Assembly: GCA_033791445.1 (NCBI GenBank)
Contig: JASJGS010000186.1
Span: 1 to 10,250, forward strand
DNA: 10,250 nucleotides
Direction: 5' to 3'
DNA from: JANTGF01 sp033791445
Lineage (GTDB): Bacteria > Bacteroidota > Bacteroidia > Bacteroidales > VadinHA17
Shown here in pieces: positions 1 through 6,876 of this stretch. Both the position numbers and the translations under genes were made by a program. Every line of letters begins with the position of its first letter. Position 1 is the stretch's first letter. The notes beneath the pieces are model-generated. The model was not told the origin of the DNA and did no database searches. It saw only the letters and a list, made by a program, of their open reading frames with translations.

Positions 1-23
1 ATCTCATTATATAGGGTTCCAAT
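1..23 (-). pseudogene. In-frame continuation of the asparagine-synthetase-like gene beyond the TAA
   Basis: Directly after the TAA at 24-26 the same frame stays open to the window edge, encoding IGTLYNE. With the preceding residues LGEI this would read as one helix start if the stop were a Tyr codon. Only seven codons are visible, so this is weak on its own. It is listed because the rest of the expected synthetase domain should lie to the left of this window. Confidence 0.4.
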
Positions 24-482
24 TTATATTTCACCCAATTGCTCAATATTATTGTTTTCAAACTTATTCCTCTCTGGAGTAAAAAAACGCTTGTAAACCG
101 GACTTGGATCTGGGCAGCCCAATAACTCAATAGTGGTTATATAATGGGCAGGAACCATCCTTGTGTAGGAGGGGTGAAACTGATCGTCCAATCCTTCCTT
201 TTTTAAATAATCATATATGGTGTCAATTCGCTCGGCTAGTACCAGGCAGGGACCTTCTCTGAGTTTTGCGATAAAAAAACGCAATGGACGCCCAATTGAT
301 CTGGCCATTTTAATTGTCTTCCCTTCAACTGCAATTAATGCAAATAGTCCGTCGATGTTTCGTACTTCTTTGGAATTATCAGCCCTGACCGCCTCTATTG
401 CTTCCTCCAGGGACATATTGTAAATAATATTTTTTGAAGAATCTGTAAGATCTACTACCCGTTCTACATATTGGCTATTCAT
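24..482 (-). CDS. Asparagine-synthetase-like protein, N-terminal amidotransferase-like part, cut by an in-frame stop
   Basis: The 152 residues resemble the later part of a class II glutamine amidotransferase (Ntn) domain as found at the front of asparagine synthetases. Residues 43-50 (IDGLFALI) and the following ARSIGRPLRFF stretch (60-70) match the usual DG-FA...ARD--G-KPLYY pattern. EGPCLVLAERID (76-87) matches the 'SE--AL' strand, and VPAH (110-113) the 'LPPGH' turn. The catalytic Cys expected directly after the initiator Met is absent (the protein starts MNSQ), so glutaminase activity is unlikely. The ATP-pyrophosphatase synthetase domain that normally follows is not seen. A TAA at 24-26 ends the frame, yet the next codons read IGTLYNE in the same frame and look like a natural continuation. 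The gene lies 50 bp behind the CRTAC1-like gene, on the same strand, and is probably the operon's last member visible here. It may be a pseudogene, or an assembly error may have made the stop. The family call is from memory of sequence patterns. Confidence 0.72.
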   Translation of the reverse strand: MNSQYVERVVDLTDSSKNIIYNMSLEEAIEAVRADNSKEVRNIDGLFALIAVEGKTIKMARSIGRPLRFFIAKLREGPCLVLAERIDTIYDYLKKEGLDDQFHPSYTRMVPAHYITTIELLGCPDPSPVYKRFFTPERNKFENNNIEQLGEI

Positions 483-532
483 TATTTGTGTTTTTTCAAG
501 ATTTAAGTTTTCAAAAATAGCAATTTCTATTT

Positions 533-2191
533 TTATTGGATACCCGTACCCTGTAATATTGTGTGATATTGGTCAATCTTAGGATGTACAATTAGATCTA
601 TGCTTTCATCTGACCAAATGATTTCAATTTTATCAACCTGATTTTGTTGTCCCAGGCCAATATGAACCCGTGGATCATTATTTGAGAGGTAGCTTGTGGC
701 CCATTGATTCACAAATACTCTTTTTTGGCTTCCAGAATGAACGATTACTTTCGCGCCTATTGCGGCAGCCGGACCATCCTTTCCATTTAGTTTAAATCCC
801 AGCCAATGATTCTTATTGCTTAAATCGTTTCTTAGGAAAGTGGCCGAAGCTTCCAGATCAACATGTGATACAATTATATCCAGATCGCCATCGTTATCAT
901 AATCCCAAACGGCTCCACCACGGCCTGATCGTTTATCAGAAAAGTAGGAGCATCGATCTTTTCCAATATTTTCAAAGTTTCCTTTCCCATCATTTTCCAA
1001 TAATAAGGGATGCTGTAGAATTAATTCTTCGGCGGTTCCATTGGCTGAAAATATATCAAGATCTCCATCATTATCATAATCGAATAATGCTGCCGCCCAC
1101 TGGCCTTTTCCCTCAAATTCCGCTGCTATGCCACTTTTCTCAGTTATATCCTCGAATATTCCATTCCCAACATTGCGATAAAGGGCTCCGTACTTAAGAT
1201 CTACCACCAGTAAATCAATTAAACCGTCACCATCAATATCTCCAATAGAGCCATGCATGGATCCTGTTGGTTTTCCTCGGCTGTTTGCAGCCACACCACT
1301 TCGTTTTGCAAGCTCTATAAATTTCCCTTTGTCATTTCGAAAAAGGAAATTTAGCTGATGGTCATTTCCTTGAAAGAGATCCAGATCGCCATCATCATCG
1401 TAATCGTACACTGTTAGTCCCATACACTTTGAATCAGGAAAATACAGGTTATTCTCCTCAGTGACTTCCACAAATTGTCCATTAGCATTCTGTTCATAAA
1501 GCATGGATGCCTGTCCTTTATATTCTGATGGGTGTGGCATCATTTCCGGAGTCGTTGGTGAGACGTATTCAGGATCAAAGGCCAGGAAATTTCCCACCAT
1601 TGCATCGAGAAACCCATCCAGGTTATAATCCCAAAAAGATACTCCCACACTCCACTTTGTGAAGCCGTTAAGATTCTCTGGTCCCTGAAGGCCTATGGAA
1701 TCTGCAATATCTGTGAATGTTCCATCTCCATTGTTCAGGTAGAAAACATTAGGTCCATAATTTAAGAGATACACATCTTCATCACCATCTTTATCATAAT
1801 CGATGGCTCCAGCAGCCATGCTCCAGTGACGGTCATCCATACCGACTTTCTCTCCAACTTCAGTAAAGGTTCCATTGCCATTATTGCGGTAGAGCTTATT
1901 TGGGGTATCTGTAAAAACCTCTCCTTCAGGATCGGAGATCCCTTCTAAATAGGTTCCATTTAGCATATAGAGGTCCATATCTCCATCTCCATCATAATCA
2001 AAAATGGTAATACCGGAGCCACTGCTTTCCAGGATATTTTCATAAGTATAATCTCCAAAATTATATTGGAAATCAATCCCTGCCTGCTTAGTTACATCTG
2101 TAAAATGATTCTGATTAGTATTGTCATGGGAACAGGAATAAAAATAGAAAGGCAATATAATACTGAGGATAATAAAAATTCTTTTTGGCAT
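533..2191 (-). CDS. CRTAC1-like FG-GAP/VCBS repeat lipoprotein with ASPIC/UnbV domain
   Basis: A 552-residue exported protein. Residues 1-20 form a basic and hydrophobic signal ending in FYSC, so Cys20 is a probable lipidation site; Phe at -3 makes the lipobox non-ideal. Seven calcium-binding FG-GAP/VCBS loops of the form D-x-D-x-D-G-x-x-D start at residues 65, 131, 188, 263, 318, 371 and 430, which fits one seven-bladed beta-propeller. The C-terminal region, about 474-535, is an ASPIC/UnbV domain: it contains AAIGAKVIV, then a YLSNNDPR...HIGLG segment and the IEIIW strand. This is the architecture of bacterial proteins named after human CRTAC1 (cartilage acidic protein 1). Their molecular role is not known; an extracytoplasmic binding or scaffold role is inferred. 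The gene sits 49 bp behind the larger TPR/FG-GAP gene and 50 bp ahead of the asparagine-synthetase-like gene, so an operon is likely. Confidence 0.9.
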   Translation of the reverse strand: MPKRIFIILSIILPFYFYSCSHDNTNQNHFTDVTKQAGIDFQYNFGDYTYENILESSGSGITIFDYDGDGDMDLYMLNGTYLEGISDPEGEVFTDTPNKLYRNNGNGTFTEVGEKVGMDDRHWSMAAGAIDYDKDGDEDVYLLNYGPNVFYLNNGDGTFTDIADSIGLQGPENLNGFTKWSVGVSFWDYNLDGFLDAMVGNFLAFDPEYVSPTTPEMMPHPSEYKGQASMLYEQNANGQFVEVTEENNLYFPDSKCMGLTVYDYDDDGDLDLFQGNDHQLNFLFRNDKGKFIELAKRSGVAANSRGKPTGSMHGSIGDIDGDGLIDLLVVDLKYGALYRNVGNGIFEDITEKSGIAAEFEGKGQWAAALFDYDNDGDLDIFSANGTAEELILQHPLLLENDGKGNFENIGKDRCSYFSDKRSGRGGAVWDYDNDGDLDIIVSHVDLEASATFLRNDLSNKNHWLGFKLNGKDGPAAAIGAKVIVHSGSQKRVFVNQWATSYLSNNDPRVHIGLGQQNQVDKIEIIWSDESIDLIVHPKIDQYHTILQGTGIQ

Positions 2192-2240
2192 AGGTCAATT
2201 ATAAAATTCTAGCTAATTACTTTTGAGTAGAGTGAAAAGA

Positions 2241-5200
2241 TCATTTGGAATCAACCAGGGCACGTTTGAACTCATCTGTGGTAACTACCCTTGTATTGTA
2301 TTTTTGAAGATACTCCTGATGTTCTTTATCAGTAGGATAAGACTCATTTTTATAGGGGTATTTTGTCATCCCGTGGAATGGAAGAGGACCAACCGTTTGA
2401 CCATTGGCCGTATTCAAATCCCCATCTTTCACCCAACCTACACTATAAATAAGGAAGTCTCTTTTCCAGCCGAAAGGAAGATCTTTCACATTTGTTGCAT
2501 CAAACTCAATAGTTGTTTCATCTCCTGCATTTGCAATGATATATTTATCATCAGAATCCAAAAGCAACTCCCTGACATCACCATAACGGGTATAGTTACC
2601 AGTCAAATCCCGCCACTTCTGATCTGTGGAAACATTTTTATAATCAAACCAATGTGGACCATACCTACCACCTTTCCTGTACAAACGTGAGAATCCACGA
2701 TAGTGATGATCTGCTTTAACAGGAATCAGCTTTTTGGAGTGTAAGGTAGCATCAGGAATACTTTCTGAGAAAAATATATAATCCCAGTATATTTCCATAT
2801 TGGTGCAGATACGTACTTTATGATCTTTTGACAAAAAAGCTCCTGAAAGGTCTGCTATAATTGTTTTATTCTTTCCTTCAGGGAATCCAAGATTTTCAAT
2901 AATTGTTTCCCATTGGCCGGCATCATTTATTACCTGCAAATAAGGTGGCACTACTTTTGTCTTTTCTGATTGTGAAATGGCCATATTGATGCTTGCATCG
3001 GTTGGAAATATCCATCCGTTGAGAAATAACTGAAGGTTGCCAGTCTGAGAAAGGGTGCCCGGATCTAAAATGAGTTCTCTCATTTCTGTAAGCCCCTGGT
3101 ATTCCGTTTTCTTAAAATTTGAAATATAATTATTGTCTTTTTCGATAATAAAAGGCAAAAGATCGTTCCCCTGTCCATCTTCAACCGATATGGGGAAATG
3201 CTTTTTGCTTACTGAATATACGCGGTGTTCAGGGTAGGGTGGAGGTGAAAAACGTTCGTCTACATATACCTCGACAGAATCTGGATGGTCAAGTGCAATT
3301 AATTGTAATTCGTCAAAGTAAATTGTTTCCCATAACTCCTCAGTTACCTGCAAAGAATACTTGCCATTCTTTGGTACAAGAAATTCACCCGGAATTTTTA
3401 AATATTCTTCCGATGCATTGGCAAAAGCATAGGCTGTATTCCCTCCCATAATTCCCAAAGGCATACCCAGGGCACTTCGCCACATGATGTCTTTCACAAA
3501 AGTATATTCAGTTCCATTCCAGGTATATAGAAATGGACAGGAACCTTTTAATTGTTGTTCTTCAATCAAGTCCTGATCACTGCCTGGTGAAAAAATATTT
3601 TGCGGTGTTCCATTGGTCCATAAGATCCTTACCACATCAGCTGAAGTCCGATTGGCAAGACCAAATTGAACAGCTGGTTCCGTGATGACTTTCATCTGGT
3701 ATAAATCATCTGCACGTACTTCAACTTTTGCTCCAATTCCAAAGTAATTATTCTTACCACTGCCTGTTCGGATACCAATCAATTGGATATTCAAACTCTG
3801 ATTCGTATTCCCACCATCGTTTCGGAGCAAGCGAACGCCACCATATAAACCAGTAATAAATATATCCTGGTCACCATCTTTATTATAGTCAGCCAGTCCT
3901 ATTTGGTGGCCCGATAGGAGATCTTCAGGCAATAAATTGGAGCTGTCTTCAAATTTACCTGTTCCGTCATTATGAAATAGAAAAACACCCTTTCCATTTT
4001 CTAATTTCGATTCTCCCGCAATCAGAAGATCCTGGTATCCATCGTTATCAAAATCAAAAAAAGACACATCATACCCTATTACATTTTCAAGGACCTTAAA
4101 TGTACTTGAGGATTGCTTGTCATTTTCAAAAGTACCATTACCCTTGTTTTTATAAAGCTTATAGGACCCATTTCCAAGTCCGGTAACAAAGAGATCCAAA
4201 AACCCATCGTTATTATAGTCTCCAGCAACAACCGCACCACTTCCTCCCTTGCTTTCCAGGCCACTTTCTGATGTAATATCCTTGAATTTACCCTCTCGTA
4301 AATTGGTGTATAAAACATTACTGGCATCTTGATTAACTAAGAAAAGATCAATATCACCATCGTCATCAAAATCTCCAAAACATGCATCACGAGAATTTAC
4401 GTTTTCGCCTGCAATACCTGACTGTACTGCCTGCTCAGTGAAAGTCCCATCACCATTATTCCTAAAAAGCCAGTTTGCGCCATTTTTGGCTATAAATATA
4501 TCCAGGTCTCCTTCATGATCCATATCAACAAACAGGGCCATACTTCCACTTCCAGCATCTTCTACTTTTGATTCCTTACTCACATCCTGGAATATTCCTT
4601 CACTTACATTTTTATAAAGGAGGTTCCCATCTTCTTTTACTATAAAAAGGTCAAGAAACCCATCGTTATCATAATCTGCAAAAATAGAGGAGGATTCAAG
4701 CCCTGAATGCTGAATTCCTGTCTCTGCAGAAACATCACTGAATCTTCCCATATTGCTTTTGAACAGGAAGTGATTGTATTTAGATTCTTGAGAGGAATAA
4801 CTCCCTAGATACAGATCATTCTCCCCATTGCGATCAAAATCAGCAATGGAAATATGACTCGTAAGTTTAATATTCTCATTTGACGAAGGTTTTACGCTTT
4901 GTGCAATATCTAATCCAGCGGAGCTGCTTACATCGGTAAATCGAATAGCATCAAGTATTGATTTTCCCTCAGGCATAAGGATCCTTGAAGTTTTATTAAA
5001 GGTAAAGACTGGAACTCCCATGGATGAATTCCTGGACCCTTTTAATTCATCTACACCCGATTGATAAGAGTTGGTAAGCTTTAAATAATTGTGAAAAATA
5101 AGCACATTGGTAAGTACTTCTTCACTTTTAGAGGTCTGCAAGGATTCAAGGGCTTTAATATAATACTCTGATGCTTCCGAAGGAAATTCCGGGTTTAGCC

Positions 5201-5831
5201 TTTGAATTTCTTCCAAATTCGCCAGGGCTTCATCGTTTTTGCCATTTCTCAATAGTATTTCAATTAAGTTTAATCTGGGCACGACGTTAGCCGGGACAGC
5301 CTGAACTACTTTTTTCAAATATTCTTCGCGTTGAACCATTGATTGCTTGTCATCTGACCCTCCATAATATTCTGCAATACTAAAAAGTGTCTGTACATGT
5401 CCAGGAGCAACCTCCAATGTTTTCTCAAGCTCCTGAATAGATTTTTCAGGTTCATTGTTCAACTCGTAGACTTTTGCCAGGTTTAAGCGAATATTTGGAT
5501 CTTGGGGATCTAACTGTATGGCCTTTCTCAGCTGCTCTTCTGCTTCAGGGTAATCTCCCATTCGAAGAAAAACCAGGCCCAAATTTGCATATCCATTGGC
5601 TTCCTCTGGAGCAAGTGAAATCAATTTTAGAAATTCTGCCTTCGCCTCATTCAATTTATTTTCTTCCAGGTAGGCGAGCCCCAGCGTCCTGGCAGTAATA
5701 ATATTATTGGGCCTATCCTGGCTGTTAGCAATTTTTGCATTTTGTTTCTGTTTATCATTCCCTTCTCTTCCACACTGGTACATAAGGAATGCTAATGCTA
5801 AAATGAGTATAATCGGAATTCTCAGGCTCAT
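2241..5831 (-). CDS. TPR - FG-GAP/VCBS - ASPIC/UnbV putative lipoprotein with long conserved-looking C-terminal region
   Basis: A 1196-residue multidomain exported protein. Residues 1-20 are a hydrophobic signal ending in MYQC. Cys20 may be lipidated, but Gln at -1 is unusual, so a plain membrane anchor is possible. Residues 44-215 hold TPR-like helical repeats, for example GYANLGLVFLRMGDYPEAEE at 80-99 with the following AIQLDP. Seven calcium-binding loops start at 331, 386, 436, 487, 538, 593 and 648 and imply a seven-bladed propeller. An ASPIC/UnbV domain follows (about 679-747: FGIGAKVEV, VQFGLA, VVRILW). Residues 763-1196 form a further region starting CPFLYTWNG and containing GWVKDGDLNT and TVGPLPFHGM. 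From memory, similar tails occur on acidobacterial TPR-ASPIC/UnbV proteins, but no function is known. The start is the ATG giving the signal peptide. It is probably the first gene of a tight operon with the two genes behind it. Confidence 0.9.
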   Translation of the reverse strand: MSLRIPIILILALAFLMYQCGREGNDKQKQNAKIANSQDRPNNIITARTLGLAYLEENKLNEAKAEFLKLISLAPEEANGYANLGLVFLRMGDYPEAEEQLRKAIQLDPQDPNIRLNLAKVYELNNEPEKSIQELEKTLEVAPGHVQTLFSIAEYYGGSDDKQSMVQREEYLKKVVQAVPANVVPRLNLIEILLRNGKNDEALANLEEIQRLNPEFPSEASEYYIKALESLQTSKSEEVLTNVLIFHNYLKLTNSYQSGVDELKGSRNSSMGVPVFTFNKTSRILMPEGKSILDAIRFTDVSSSAGLDIAQSVKPSSNENIKLTSHISIADFDRNGENDLYLGSYSSQESKYNHFLFKSNMGRFSDVSAETGIQHSGLESSSIFADYDNDGFLDLFIVKEDGNLLYKNVSEGIFQDVSKESKVEDAGSGSMALFVDMDHEGDLDIFIAKNGANWLFRNNGDGTFTEQAVQSGIAGENVNSRDACFGDFDDDGDIDLFLVNQDASNVLYTNLREGKFKDITSESGLESKGGSGAVVAGDYNNDGFLDLFVTGLGNGSYKLYKNKGNGTFENDKQSSSTFKVLENVIGYDVSFFDFDNDGYQDLLIAGESKLENGKGVFLFHNDGTGKFEDSSNLLPEDLLSGHQIGLADYNKDGDQDIFITGLYGGVRLLRNDGGNTNQSLNIQLIGIRTGSGKNNYFGIGAKVEVRADDLYQMKVITEPAVQFGLANRTSADVVRILWTNGTPQNIFSPGSDQDLIEEQQLKGSCPFLYTWNGTEYTFVKDIMWRSALGMPLGIMGGNTAYAFANASEEYLKIPGEFLVPKNGKYSLQVTEELWETIYFDELQLIALDHPDSVEVYVDERFSPPPYPEHRVYSVSKKHFPISVEDGQGNDLLPFIIEKDNNYISNFKKTEYQGLTEMRELILDPGTLSQTGNLQLFLNGWIFPTDASINMAISQSEKTKVVPPYLQVINDAGQWETIIENLGFPEGKNKTIIADLSGAFLSKDHKVRICTNMEIYWDYIFFSESIPDATLHSKKLIPVKADHHYRGFSRLYRKGGRYGPHWFDYKNVSTDQKWRDLTGNYTRYGDVRELLLDSDDKYIIANAGDETTIEFDATNVKDLPFGWKRDFLIYSVGWVKDGDLNTANGQTVGPLPFHGMTKYPYKNESYPTDKEHQEYLQKYNTRVVTTDEFKRALVDSK

Positions 5832-5944
5832 AGTTTGAAATAAATCTTACGGGTACAAAAGATAAAGTATTGAATTATATTTCTTTATAAATACCAGGTA
5901 ATTAGGTCTTTAGATTACAGTGTTTCGGAAATTAGACTATTGAT

Positions 5945-5952
5945 CAAAGATA
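5945..5952 (-). promoter_or_regulatory. Candidate Bacteroidota -7 element (TATCTTTG)
   Basis: Read on the minus strand this is a perfect match to the Bacteroidota -7 consensus TAnnTTTG, about 114 bp before the ATG of the 1196-residue protein. No TTTG -33 box lies at the usual 17-21 bp spacing; the nearest one is 12 bp upstream, which is too close. The match could be chance in AT-rich DNA. If real, it gives the three downstream minus-strand genes their own promoter, apart from the Cys-rich gene ahead of them. Confidence 0.3.
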
Positions 5953-6008
5953 TGAATAAAATTTCAAAGAGGAATTTGCTAAGAAGTAATAAAATTTTTC
6001 ATATAAAA

Positions 6009-6656
6009 TTATGATTTCTCAGTTTTTGTGAGAATTATATCTGCGCAAATCTGAACTGATTTTTTAACAACCTCACTGCATTTTTCGGTGGCACCAGCAG
6101 CCTGAAAAGCTGCAAGATCATCTGGCTCAGTCAAATGATAGCACCTGCCATATTTTAGTTTTTGAATATCACAACACATGGTACTTCCAAACTCTTCTTC
6201 AAAAAGTTTACAGAACTTTCCAGATGGGATAAGAGAATCCTGATAGGCTTTGAAGTCATTTAATCTTTCCTCTCCCCGGCCATATATCAATCCCAATGCC
6301 ATAAGTGATCCGGATACGGTACCACAGGTTTCTCCTCTTTCAGCAATGCCAGGCAGAGCAGTTAATGCCTTTACAATTCCATTGTCTTTTAATCCAAACT
6401 GTTCCTTAAGTGCTAAATATGTGCTTTGTGCACAATTATTGGAAATGGCCATATACTTATCAACCTTCTGATCGAGCAAGCGCATAAGCAACTTTCTTGG
6501 CATTTTCCTGTTTAATGAAATTTCCTCAGCAGAAAAAGTTTCATTCGGACCTCCAGTTATTATTGTATCCTTTTTACCAGTGCATTTTGATAGAGTTGCT
6601 GCTCCTAAAGCAATCGCTGACAGGGCTAGGAAATCGCGTCGTTTATACCTTTTCAT
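6009..6656 (-). CDS. Exported C_GCAxxG_C_C-type Cys-rich putative redox protein
   Basis: A 215-residue protein. The N-terminus MKRYKRRDFLALSA has a twin-arginine-like RRDFL motif followed by a hydrophobic stretch, then Cys25 (LSKC). This suggests Tat-dependent export, possibly with lipidation, although Lys before the Cys is atypical. The rest matches the C_GCAxxG_C_C family: NNCAQS with Cys75, RGETCGTVSGSLMALGLIYG with Cys111, then Cys149, the FG-x3-CC pair Cys161/Cys162 and Cys172. Extra cysteines are at 193 and 204. Such cysteines are thought to bind a metal cluster or to do thiol redox chemistry, but no family member's reaction is known to me. Most members I recall lack an export signal. 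The gene ends 177 bp before the TPR/FG-GAP gene on the same strand, so it may be in the same unit or have its own promoter. The ATG was chosen because the signal begins there. Confidence 0.82.
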   Translation of the reverse strand: MKRYKRRDFLALSAIALGAATLSKCTGKKDTIITGGPNETFSAEEISLNRKMPRKLLMRLLDQKVDKYMAISNNCAQSTYLALKEQFGLKDNGIVKALTALPGIAERGETCGTVSGSLMALGLIYGRGEERLNDFKAYQDSLIPSGKFCKLFEEEFGSTMCCDIQKLKYGRCYHLTEPDDLAAFQAAGATEKCSEVVKKSVQICADIILTKTEKS

Positions 6657-6771
6657 TTTAGATGATTATTATCGAGTTTTGATAAAAGTGAATTTCTTAA
6701 AAAACTTTTTTCGAGATAAAGTTAAAGAATTCAGTTGTTTTTGTTGGTAATAGGAATATTAAGATTCCTGT

Positions 6772-6787
6772 TTTGATCTATCTCACA
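6772..6787. promoter_or_regulatory. CRP/FNR-family-like palindrome
   Basis: TTTGA-TCTATC-TCACA differs at one of ten arm positions from the classical CRP site TGTGA-N6-TCACA. It lies in the 220-bp divergent spacer, about 53 bp upstream of the transcription start predicted for the 6877 gene and 116 bp upstream of the Cys-rich gene on the other strand. Bacteroidota encode Crp/Fnr-family regulators, but whether one uses this exact site is unknown. It is a single occurrence and may be chance. Confidence 0.3.
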
Positions 6788-6819
6788 TTAATTAAAAGTC
6801 ATTAATTCTATTTTTTTTG

Positions 6820-6827
6820 TAAATTCG
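6820..6827 (+). promoter_or_regulatory. Possible -7 element (TAAATTCG) for the chorismatase-like gene
   Basis: This differs at one position from TAnnTTTG, directly follows a T8-G run and sits about 50 bp before the TTG start at 6877. No clear -33 TTTG box is found at the proper spacing. If used, transcription would start near 6833. Confidence 0.25.
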
Positions 6828-6876
6828 CCGCTTCATGCTAAAATAGAAACCTTTTTTAAGCCTAAAGCCGGATCAA

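Noticed and set aside
882..2001. Recurring DNA words such as CCATC-TTATCATAATC, which at first look like dispersed repeats or a degenerate array
   Set aside because: Each copy falls on a D-x-D-x-D-G calcium loop and is in frame. Spacing follows the propeller blades and the copies differ at wobble bases, so they are protein repeats, not a CRISPR or mobile repeat.
2223..2690. A 155-codon open frame on the plus strand across the end of the TPR/FG-GAP gene
   Set aside because: It overlaps the conserved C-terminal region on the opposite strand and reads as a low-information Ile/Phe/Cys-rich sequence. It is a shadow frame.
6752..6769. Small inverted repeat AGGAAT-N6-ATTCCT in the divergent spacer
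   Set aside because: A six-base AT-rich stem without a T-tract is too weak to call a terminator or operator on its own.
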